64,000 nt of DNA. Origin: Dyadobacter subterraneus (lineage in GTDB: Bacteria; Bacteroidota; Bacteroidia; Cytophagales; Spirosomataceae). Positions 46,845 to 55,082 of this stretch are shown here, piece after piece. The DNA is taken from assembly GCF_015221875.1 (NCBI RefSeq), contig NZ_JACYGY010000001.1, forward strand, positions 5,496,501-5,560,500. Direction: 5' to 3'. Every line of letters begins with the position of its first letter. The first letter of the stretch is position 1. Under the pieces are notes generated by a model. That model did no database searches and had not been told where the DNA came from. It saw nothing but the letters and a program-made list of their open reading frames with translations. A program made the translations under genes and the position numbers.

Positions 46845-47903
46845 GTGTCAGAATTTCACTTGTCGTCCACACCCAAAGCATCAGGATTTACTTTTCCAGC
46901 CGAATGGCATCCGCATCGTGCGACCTGGTTAACATTTCCACACAATGATGCTTCCTGGCAAGGCGACCGTCTTTCCAAAATGTATCCCCAATATCTGGCT
47001 TTTATCAAGGCAATAAGTCAGGGTGAAAATGTGGGCATTATTGCGAATGATGAAAACCTTAAACAATTCATTATTGGTGAACTGGAAAAAATTCAGGTTG
47101 ATTTATCCAAAATTGAATTTGTAGTAAAACCAACTAACGACGCCTGGTGCCGTGATCACGGTCCTGCATTTCTGATCAATCCGGAAACAAAGCAAAAAAT
47201 GATCGTGGACTGGGGACACAATGCGTGGGGTGGAAAATATCCGCCTTATGATGATGACAATCGCACACCGCAAGCCATTGCTAAATACTTGGATTTGCCG
47301 TTTGTGACACCGGGAATTATTATGGAAGGTGGATCTGTTGAATTCAACGGTGCCGGAAGTTTATTAACCAGCAAATCCTGCTTGTTAAATCAAAACAGAA
47401 ATGCTCATCTTAATCAGAATCAGATCGAAAAATTCCTGTCTGATTATTATGGAATCGATCAGGTTTTATGGGTTGAAGCAGGAATTGAAGGTGATGATAC
47501 CGATGGGCATATTGATGACACTGCACGATTTATCAGCGAAGACACCATCATTGCAGCCCTAGAAAACGATCCGAATGATGAGAATTTTGAGATTCTTCAA
47601 ACAAATCTCAAAATGATGAAGGAAATGCGTTTGTTGAATGGAAAGCAGCTGAATATCATTGAAATTCCAATGCCAAAAGCCGTTATCATTGACGATTTCC
47701 GTACACCGGGTTCTTATGTCAATTTTCTGATGTGTAATGCGGGCGTAATTGTTCCTGTTTTCAACAATCCAAATGATCAGATTGCTATTGATATTCTGGA
47801 AAAAGCGATGCCTGACAGAAAAATAATTCCTTTGGAGGCTACTGAAATTATCTGGGGGCAGGGAAGCTTCCACTGTTTGAGCCAGCAGGAGCCAATTATC
47901 TAA
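46845..47903 (+). CDS. aguA: Agmatine deiminase
   Basis: Peptidyl-arginine-deiminase-fold enzyme that turns agmatine into N-carbamoylputrescine, the AguB substrate. GTG start 46845. Family blocks: FPAEWHPHRATWLTFPH, TNDAWCRDHGPAFLI, GIEGDDTDGHIDDTARF and the catalytic Cys344 in GQGSFHCLSQQEP. Length 352 residues is normal. With AguB it completes putrescine synthesis from agmatine. Confidence 0.93.
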   Translation: MSEFHLSSTPKASGFTFPAEWHPHRATWLTFPHNDASWQGDRLSKMYPQYLAFIKAISQGENVGIIANDENLKQFIIGELEKIQVDLSKIEFVVKPTNDAWCRDHGPAFLINPETKQKMIVDWGHNAWGGKYPPYDDDNRTPQAIAKYLDLPFVTPGIIMEGGSVEFNGAGSLLTSKSCLLNQNRNAHLNQNQIEKFLSDYYGIDQVLWVEAGIEGDDTDGHIDDTARFISEDTIIAALENDPNDENFEILQTNLKMMKEMRLLNGKQLNIIEIPMPKAVIIDDFRTPGSYVNFLMCNAGVIVPVFNNPNDQIAIDILEKAMPDRKIIPLEATEIIWGQGSFHCLSQQEPII

Positions 47904-47924
47904 AAATATTTTGCAGAGATATAC

Positions 47925-47962
47925 CGTCCTGATTTAACACATGAAAATGTTAAATCAGGACG
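47925..47962. terminator. Bidirectional hairpin between convergent genes
   Basis: Perfect 15-bp stem CGTCCTGATTTAACA / TGTTAAATCAGGACG with an 8-nt loop, centred between aguA and the convergent lipoprotein gene. No long T-run on the plus strand, so strength is uncertain. Confidence 0.65.
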
Positions 47963-47969
47963 TTCCCGA

Positions 47970-48689
47970 TTAAGGTTGTTTCCGACTGATATTCACTGAT
48001 TCAATTACGTACTTTCTCGTTTCAAAAGTACTGGCATCAAAACGAAAACTAATCTGCGGATGTGCAGGATTTGCGTAAGCCAATGGATTTTCCAGAAGAA
48101 GCGGATGATCCTTCACAAGGATATTACCAACCGATTTAAATATTGTCAGATTATATGTTTTCTTGTTCATATCAAGGGTAAAAACAACCGTGTGAATTGT
48201 ACCTAGTGGAATATTTCCTATCAATTCTGCTGGGGTTCCTGCCAAACTCCTTTCCAGTTCAACATCTCCGTTATTTCTGAAATACATCCTGGCAATCAAA
48301 CCAGCTGATCCGTCCGCAATATCTATCATAAGATCACTGCCAGAACCCGATAGTGTGCCAACAAAAGAAAACCACAAAGGCTTTGTGAAATCAGTAGAAA
48401 TTCCCCGAAATGAAAGAAACTGGTTGTGGGCAGTAAGTCCGGTTGCGGGTGCTTGTGAAAAAGTCAAAGCCTTTTGTCCGGCACTGTTATTGGAAGTAGT
48501 TATCTTCAACCTTGGATTAAGTACCGTTTCAAATACAACTTCATCTCCTGACGGAGCTCCGGGAATATCTTTAATTGGTAAGTTACCAACAACGTCACTT
48601 TCAAAAGTGTCGGTCAGAATTGCGGTTGTTTTACAAGAAGTTAACGCACAGGATAACAGGAAAATAGCAACAAGTTGATAGTTTTTCAT
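47970..48689 (-). CDS. Putative lipoprotein with beta-sandwich domain
   Basis: Start at 48689 (MKNYQLVAIFLLSCALTSC) puts the lipobox LTSC at Cys19; an in-frame ATG nine codons upstream is less likely. The rest (about 220 residues) is beta-rich, like a LamG/concanavalin-type sandwich: DTFESDVVGNLP at the front, WFSFVGTLSGSG, MYFRNNGDVELERS and ISFRFDASTFETRKYVIESV. No specific family is recognised. It stands alone between a hairpin and a damaged gene. Confidence 0.75.
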   Translation of the reverse strand: MKNYQLVAIFLLSCALTSCKTTAILTDTFESDVVGNLPIKDIPGAPSGDEVVFETVLNPRLKITTSNNSAGQKALTFSQAPATGLTAHNQFLSFRGISTDFTKPLWFSFVGTLSGSGSDLMIDIADGSAGLIARMYFRNNGDVELERSLAGTPAELIGNIPLGTIHTVVFTLDMNKKTYNLTIFKSVGNILVKDHPLLLENPLAYANPAHPQISFRFDASTFETRKYVIESVNISRKQP

Positions 48690-48787
48690 TTTTGATAAAA
48701 GTTTAAATTTCATCAAAAGTAGAGAGACTGATTTCTGGTTTTAAGCGTAGAATTACTTAGTTGAGTGAGCGGTAGATAATGTCTAAC

Positions 48788-50684
48788 TTAAAGTCGCAAA
48801 CGTATCCCAAAGGCCATGGAGGTGCGAGAAACACCTAAATTTAAATTTTCCGGTAATATTGAAATTTCTTTAGACGGGTTATCCGTGACAACAGTTTTTG
48901 TAAAGAAAATATTTTTTTTAATTCTGAGCAGCAATATGTCTTTTGTATGGATATTTTGCGTGTAGCTGAACTCACCAAAATAAGAAAGTCGCTTTTTTCT
49001 ATATTCAAGCCCTAAACCAATCTGACCATTTGTATATCGATTACCCAAAAAAACTGTTGACTTCTTCCCTAAGTTCTTACCGCTAACAATTATATCATTC
49101 CCGGAAGAAATCTCTCCTAAGCGCAATCCGGTTTTGCCATTTGAAAGTCCAATTGAGGCTGTGATAAAGAGTGGATTGCCTCTCTTTTTAATAAGATAAT
49201 ATTGATAAAATCTAATTGCTGTGTCCTTATAAAAATTAGAATTAAATAAACCATCCGAAAAATCTATCCTTAACTGTTGATATGGATTTAGTTCGTAGCC
49301 AAAACCGAACGTTGTCGCCGGGATGATTCTTGCACTGGAGATATCCTTTGAACTCCTATTAGTTTGACCAACGTAACCTAACCAGACCTGATTCTCGTCT
49401 ATTGATTTAAAGAAAGCTCCATTTAATGCGTATCCGATTGTTATGCGTTTTGTTAAATTGTAAAGTTTTATTTTAAAATATCTTTTGGACTTTCCTTTAA
49501 AACCACCATTAGTAACTTTAAAATATTCGTTTCCGCGCATGCCAATCCTCACCATTTTCAATACGGAATCCATTTCAATTGTGGTATACTCATCCCAAAA
49601 ATGCACATCCTCGCTACTCTCTAATTCTGTAAAGAGCTCTCCATATTTAAGTCTTTTCTTAAAGGGTATTGGCTTAGAATTTTTTTTCAGATCACAGGTG
49701 GTAGTCACAAATTCAAGCACATAATTATTTTCTTGTTTTGTCTTTCCATTGTAGTTCTTACCACTAACGGAAGCATATTTCAGCACATTCGTCTGATCTT
49801 GTACCTGATAAATAGTTAGGCAAATTTCTGACAATTCTATTAATTGGAATTAAAGGATTTGGGTTTTTAGGATCTTTATCGCTCCATTCTATTTTTTGAT
49901 AAGCCATCGTTTTTTTATCAATCCAGATTCTCCCTTCTTTTGTCGAGAGCTTATCATTTGATTTAAATTGAATTACATACACAGAATCGTTTCCCTTATT
50001 GTAAGTCGAAATTGATTCCAGCTGATAAATAAAACGTTTATTGAAAGATGCAGGATTTAAAAAAGGCCCCCTCATTTTAACGGGATCATTCCAATTGGCC
50101 ATAAATGCGCCGCCGTAATATCTTACGTGATCGACACTGTCCCTTTGTGGAAATCTGAGATTACGCACTTTTAACACTTCCACCTGGGCATCTTCCTGTG
50201 TGTTTTGATATCCACTTTCCTGAATCTTCAAAGAAGCCTCTGAAAAATCCAGATAGCTATCATCTTTCACTGATTTGTGATAAGATCTGTAAAATCCAGT
50301 TAACTCAATTGAGTTTTGTGGATAATTATCATTGATCCTATTGTATGCTTTTGCAAGAAGGACTTTTAATGAGCTATCGTGAAAAATAAAGACTTCATGT
50401 AGTTGCTTCGCGTCGGCTTCTAAAATGATTTTAAGCTTTTGGCTTTCCTTGCTGATCTTCTGGTAAGAAGTTTTATATCCAAGGGAGCTAATGATCAACA
50501 TCCCGTCAACAAAACCTTTAATTGCCAGATTAAAATATCCCTGTTCATTGGTAACAGTTCCATAATTAGATCCTCCAATTTGAATAGACACTAAAGGAAC
50601 AGGTTGTTCTTTCCCATCCAAAACTCTTCCGTTAATATGTACGACCTTTGCGTGAGAGACATGACTTATGAAAATTAATAGCAA
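48788..50684 (-). pseudogene. Frameshifted outer membrane protein with carboxypeptidase-like regulatory domain
   Basis: Two overlapping minus-strand frames make one protein. The first (50684-49764) holds a carboxypeptidase-D-like domain (INGRVLDGKEQPVPLVSIQI) and a DUF5686-like middle (GGAFMANWNDPVKMRGPFLN), and ends after NLPNYLSGTR in nonsense. The second, in another frame to 48788, continues with QTNVLKYASVSGKNYNG and a beta-barrel-like half ending in MAFGIRLRL. The shift lies near 49790-49830. The N-terminus is also poor: only a TTG start (50684) with a 12-residue hydrophobic stretch, preceded in frame by a stop. Two defects argue for true decay. Confidence 0.78.
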
Positions 50685-50939
50685 TACTCATACATTTTGT
50701 AAATATTTGCTTTTGGATATCATGATAAATCATTAGGGAATTGATGTTTTTGTAAGAAATCTTCTTTCCATCAATACAGAATAGAAATAATAAAACCTTT
50801 GAAAATAACATAAGTCTTACTCACCACCGGACCGATAAATGCTCCCAGCAATATTAAAGATATATTGTTGAGCACCTTTTCCTTTTTTATATTTAACCTT
50901 ATCATTTTCAAAATGTCAAGAGACTTAATAATAGAAAAA

Positions 50940-51347
50940 TTAAAGCTTTTTTAACTCCTTCCGAAAAAAGATCAAATGCAGAATCAGGGTCAGCACGCAT
51001 AATTTCAATATGCTATTGTCATCCAGATACCCAATGGCTCTTTCCAAAGTAACGGCTTTTCCCGGGATGAGTAAGTTCGCTAAAGAACCCACGACAATAC
51101 CAGCAAGAGCTGCGGAGAACCCTTTAAAGAAGCATCTTAACCGCAATACTTCAATTTCATTCGTTTCATATTTCTCTTTCGAAAACGTGATCACGATAAG
51201 CCCTACTACCAGAAACCACCCAAATGCACTTGAAGACTTTACAGCCGTTGTAAAATGTGAAAAGACCGGAGTAAGCGTTGACACTAAGGCCATCATGGCA
51301 AGAACAACCGATAAATAACCGATTTTTTTGTAGGAAAAAGATAGCAT
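50940..51347 (-). CDS. Four-helix membrane protein of unknown function
   Basis: A 135-residue protein with four probable membrane helices (YLSVVLAMMALVSTL; SAFGWFLVVGLIVITF; GFSAALAGIVVGSLANLLIP; LKLCVLTLILHLIFF). No known family. It lies 12 bp after the damaged CPBP gene upstream and in the same direction, so it may be the remaining intact gene of a former small operon. Confidence 0.6.
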   Translation of the reverse strand: MLSFSYKKIGYLSVVLAMMALVSTLTPVFSHFTTAVKSSSAFGWFLVVGLIVITFSKEKYETNEIEVLRLRCFFKGFSAALAGIVVGSLANLLIPGKAVTLERAIGYLDDNSILKLCVLTLILHLIFFRKELKKL

Positions 51348-51359
51348 AGTGTATGTGTG

Positions 51360-51914
51360 TTAAAAGTCAAAATCAAAAGTGTATATCCAAATAAGTGCTA
51401 AGGTATTATAAACTGCGTGTAATAATACACCATACCAAAATCCATAGATTATTCTGACGTAGCCTAATAAAAAGCCTGCAAAAGTTTGTGTAAGCGTAAT
51501 AAGGGGAATGAACAAATAATGGGAAGAATCAAATTCATAGGTCACTATGTGTATCCAGCCAAAAAGAACGGCGGACAAATAGTAGGCACATTTGAAATAT
51601 AACTTGTTCCTGATCTTACCCAGCGAATACCGGAAAATGAATTCTTCTACAAGCGGCGCAATGGCAATGGCTTAGACAAAAACAAGCAGAATCCGTTGGC
51701 CACTATCAATTTCCACAAGCGGATTATACCATTTCAGTTTCTCTGCAAGCTTTACAGGGTACCATAATAATTCTCCAAATACAAAAGCAAGTATAGCAAT
51801 GTAAATTCCTACATCTTTCAGCTTTTTATTGTCGCTAATGGTAAGATAATCCGGGTTATTTGGATTCTGCACAAAGGCGACAAAATGTAAAAAAAGTGTG
51901 TTGAGATGATTCAT
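51360..51914 (-). pseudogene. CPBP intramembrane metalloprotease gene with in-frame stop
   Basis: One continuous frame of 185 codons is broken by TAA at 51672-51674. After the stop the frame continues AIAIAPLVEEFIFRYSLGKI, which contains the CPBP motif 1 (EExxFR), then LFGWIHIVTYEF (motif 2 His) and GVLLHAVYNTLALIW (motif 3 HxxxN). CPBP proteins are membrane proteases (Rce1-like) or bacteriocin-immunity proteins. All catalytic residues lie after the stop, so the truncated product would be inactive. Confidence 0.8.
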
Positions 51915-51915
51915 A

Positions 51916-52652
51916 TTAATTATTGGTCAGCACTCTTAGAACTTCCGACGAAGAATTTATTCCGCATGAATCAGAAAAGTTAAAAAAATGGATTTGTATC
52001 TAACTACTGCATAACTTAAAACAACGCCATAAACCATCTGGGGCAGCACGTAAAAAGGGTATAAGAAAATTAACGATAGTTGGAGTGGGGCAAAATTTCT
52101 TATGTGAGCAAGACCAAAAGCTATACAAGAAAACCAACATGCATAATTGTAAAACTTCCTCTGCAACACCTCTTCCCCGGGACGTGTCAAAAGCTTGTTG
52201 TAAAAAAAGAGCATACACAAAATTGGCAGCACAATAACAGTATACTGATAGGAAGAAATATAGAAAGAGTGAAATGAAGTAATAAAATCAAGTATTAGCA
52301 AAATGGAAATTATTTGCAGGCAGCGGGATTTCAAGATCAGGATAAACCGAAAAATTCCCTCCTCTAAAAACGGAGCAGCCAGGCATATATCTAAAATTAC
52401 GCCCAACGGAGTGGTGGATTCACGAAAAGCTTGTCTGTTGTGTGTCAGATTTGCCAAAATAGAAATATCAAGTAAATTTCTAAGCGGCATTTCGATCATC
52501 AAAATAATTATCATTAAAATGACGAAGCAAGAAACAAGACAGAACAATATGGCCTTCTTTAAGAAATCGAGCTTTTCTGGTACTGTTTCGTTTTGACCTT
52601 TACCAAAAAGTGAATAAGGATTTCGGAAGAATTCGAATAAAATTTTGATCAT
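51916..52652 (-). pseudogene. Second CPBP-family gene with probable frameshift at its C-terminus
   Basis: Starts at ATG 52652 (MIKILFEFFRNPYSLFG). Membrane helices with AAPFLEEGIFRFILIL (motif 1) and AFGLAHIRNF (motif 2). In the annotated frame it stops abruptly after LIHAE (51957). A one-base insertion would instead read LIHAGINSSSEVLRVLTNN, restoring the HxxxN motif and ending at a TAA (51916-51918) one base before the ATG of the next gene. This makes a single-base loss likely, though a natural short C-terminus cannot be ruled out. Confidence 0.65.
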
Positions 52653-52927
52653 GTGTATAGGCGAATTGTATCTAACAAATTCACATTGCAATGTAAAAAC
52701 TCCATTCGAAATCACATTCAGCTATTCTACACTACTTTAATCAAAGATTGATTACGATATTCCTATATTGATTATATGAAAATCCCGATCGCCGGAAAGC
52801 CAAAATTCTATATAATAGCTAAACAAAAGTCATGATGTTGCCGATAAACTTCGACGATATTGGTCTACACAAAAAGACCGGAAAATTAATAAGTAGATGA
52901 AAATTTGAGAGAATAAGAGAGGAAAAA

Positions 52928-53731
52928 TTACTCCCCCAACCCAGCCCAATCCCCCGGCTCATGCAGAAAGACGTTATAATCCACAAAACCGTGAATGCCA
53001 TCTGCCCAGCCTTTTTCACTATGCTGCCAGAAAAGAACGTGGGCATCCGCTGCAAGATCGTCGACGTGATTTCTTGAATAACCGGCAAGCCAAAGCGGGT
53101 AATCGTCAAAATTTCCTGCTATGTATTTTTTATAAAAATGTTCATTCACGTAAATGATCGGACGCACGCCATAATGTTTTTCTATCAGTACAAGCCAGTT
53201 ACGTACACCTTTGACAATGATATCGTTTGGCTTTCTGGCGTCCGTTTCCAGGTCGAGCACAGGTGGGAGATCTCCGGGAAGCAGCTGTACCTGTCCGATG
53301 AAATTATCAACTTGTCTGTCTGACATCACCCGCGGATTGTAAAAATGATAAGCACCTCGTTTCATCCCTACCCGCCTGGCTTCCTTCCAGTTACGCTGAA
53401 ATTCCCGGTCAAGGTGCGTGGCTCCTTCGGTAGCTTTGATATATACAAAGTCTATCCCGACTTCATCGGTTCTTGATTTTTTTAATTTATCCCAATTGAT
53501 ACGCGCGTTATGATGCGACACATCAATGCCGTGCACCGCATATTTGAGCGGAAGTTTGATCCCGAATTTTGCAATATAAGTCCAGCGATTTTCATCCTTG
53601 CTGTCATTCCACCACACCAGCCCACCAATCAGCAATACAATACCAGCTATGATCAGCCAGCCTTTCAGAGGCAGCGGTTTCAAATAGTCGGGCTTACCGG
53701 CCGTGGTACTTCGCACTTTCTTTTTTGCCAT
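52928..53731 (-). CDS. Glycoside hydrolase family 25 lysozyme-like protein, membrane anchored
   Basis: ATG 53731 (MAKKKVRSTT) is preferred; the frame opens 16 codons earlier without support. A basic N-terminal tail precedes one membrane helix (LIIAGIVLLIGGLVWW), so the catalytic domain faces the periplasm. GH25 features: HGIDVSHHNARINWDKL with the first Asp, VYIKATEGATHLD, RGAYHFYNP, LPPVLDLETD with the Asp-x-Glu pair, and the C-terminal LFWQHSEKGWADGI. By family it cuts peptidoglycan between MurNAc and GlcNAc; a role in wall turnover is likely. Confidence 0.9.
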   Translation of the reverse strand: MAKKKVRSTTAGKPDYLKPLPLKGWLIIAGIVLLIGGLVWWNDSKDENRWTYIAKFGIKLPLKYAVHGIDVSHHNARINWDKLKKSRTDEVGIDFVYIKATEGATHLDREFQRNWKEARRVGMKRGAYHFYNPRVMSDRQVDNFIGQVQLLPGDLPPVLDLETDARKPNDIIVKGVRNWLVLIEKHYGVRPIIYVNEHFYKKYIAGNFDDYPLWLAGYSRNHVDDLAADAHVLFWQHSEKGWADGIHGFVDYNVFLHEPGDWAGLGE

Positions 53732-54015
53732 ACGCCTGTAAAAGTACGAAAAGATAGGAATGGTTGACTGCATGACCATTGCTGAATGAGAATTCTATTC
53801 AGGCTACTACATCAAAATTTTGTAGAATGTTACCTACTCTTTGTCTGATTTTCAATCAAATATTGAATATTCTAATCTTATTCCGGTTAAGAGAGCAAAA
53901 TAAGCCAAAATTATGTCGTTTACCGATCTTGAAGAGTGACCCATTAAAATCAGGTTAGTCTAATCAAATGTAGCATATATTATTCTTTGTTTTGATACTA
54001 CAAAAAAGACGGGAT

Positions 54016-54246
54016 ATGAAAGAAGAAAATCTGGAAACCATTGGAAGAAGAATTAAAAAACTTCGTCAATTACACGGTTACAAACAGGAAATCATTGCCC
54101 GTGAGATCGGTCTTAGTCAGACAGCGTATAGCAAAATAGAGACCGGAGATACCAGCCTGACCATTGGAAGAGCCGCGGCAATTGCGAAATTTTTCGGCAT
54201 GTCTCTTACAGAATTACTATCCTGGGAAGAAAATGTTTTAAAATAA
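54016..54246 (+). CDS. Small XRE-family DNA-binding protein
   Basis: A 76-residue helix-turn-helix protein (GRRIKKLRQLHGYKQEIIAR then EIGLSQTAYSKIETGDTSL) with no other domain. ATG 54016 gives the family's usual short N-terminus. Such proteins act as dimeric repressors or antitoxins; no toxin gene is adjacent. Targets are unknown; a palindrome lies 300 bp downstream, before the next gene. Confidence 0.85.
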   Translation: MKEENLETIGRRIKKLRQLHGYKQEIIAREIGLSQTAYSKIETGDTSLTIGRAAAIAKFFGMSLTELLSWEENVLK

Positions 54247-54418
54247 ATTCTATTCTTAATGTGACGTCTTTATTGATTTGACGTCTACATAGGGAATTTC
54301 AGGAAAAAGTTAAATCATATTATACACACACCATTAAAGTTGAAGTTATATCACACACTTTTAAACACTTCATCAACAAAATATAAATTCTACACCTCCA
54401 TTTTACACACACTTGAAG

Positions 54419-54460
54419 CCCGTTATAAAAACGAAATCGTTTTTATAACGGGAATTTTTT
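54419..54460 (+). terminator. Strong terminator after the XRE gene
   Basis: Perfect 16-bp stem CCCGTTATAAAAACGA / TCGTTTTTATAACGGG with an AA loop, then AATTTTTT. It lies 170 bp past the stop; the stretch between carries several ACACAC tracts and no gene. Confidence 0.85.
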
Positions 54461-54526
54461 GATTGTTCAACATCAGATATAAATATCTATCCATTTTGCC
54501 GTCCACTTTGAAATATCGCCATTCAT

Positions 54527-54547
54527 GTACTATGCATTGCATAGTAC
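54527..54547. promoter_or_regulatory. Palindrome upstream of the small exported protein
   Basis: Perfect 9-bp arms GTACTATGC / GCATAGTAC around ATT, 14 bp before TACCTTTA (54561), a near match to the TAnnTTTG -7 element. Position fits an operator or activator site for the gene at 54618. Confidence 0.45.
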
Positions 54548-54617
54548 CTAGTATAACACGTACCTTTATCATGTTCTTTAAGAACAACAGATCATAAACC
54601 TCTAAATACTATTAGCC

Positions 54618-54998
54618 ATGAAAACTTCATTCAAATCCACAATTATCGCCGTTGTTCTGGCAGCAACTACAATTTTCTCTGCAAACGCAGAAGACAAAGA
54701 AGTAAAAAAAACTACCGGGTTTGATTCTGGTATTTATGCTTCCAAAGATGGAAAAATTAAAATCAACATCGACAAATACAATAACGCCAGCACAGCGATC
54801 CTTCTTCAGGATTCAAAAGGTAAAATTATTTACAGCGAAAACGCCGGCAGAAATGCGAAAAAACTGAGACGTGAAATTGATGTGAATGACTTGAAAAGCG
54901 GTGACTATACGCTTGAAATTTCAAGCAAAGGAGAAAAACAAACCAAAGTTTTACAATTAACCGAAAAAACAATTGAACGTGCCGTTACAATTAACTAG
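54618..54998 (+). CDS. Small exported protein, T9SS-tail-like beta domain
   Basis: A 126-residue protein with a clear signal peptide (MKTSFKSTIIAVVLAATTIFSANA). The mature part reads like one immunoglobulin-type beta domain (KIKINIDKYNNASTAILLQD; LKSGDYTLEISSKGEKQTK), similar to the fold of secretion-system C-terminal domains but on its own. Function unknown. Single-gene unit with its own terminator. Confidence 0.75.
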   Translation: MKTSFKSTIIAVVLAATTIFSANAEDKEVKKTTGFDSGIYASKDGKIKINIDKYNNASTAILLQDSKGKIIYSENAGRNAKKLRREIDVNDLKSGDYTLEISSKGEKQTKVLQLTEKTIERAVTIN

Positions 54999-55014
54999 AA
55001 TTCCTATAAAAAAT

Positions 55015-55058
55015 GAAAGCAGGAATTAAATGACGCGATGGCCATAATTCCTGCTTTC
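55015..55058. terminator. Bidirectional terminator between convergent genes
   Basis: Perfect 14-bp stem GAAAGCAGGAATTA / TAATTCCTGCTTTC with a 16-nt loop, between the small exported protein and leuS, which are convergent. Confidence 0.8.
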
Positions 55059-55082
55059 TTATTTTAAATAATTATATGTTGA

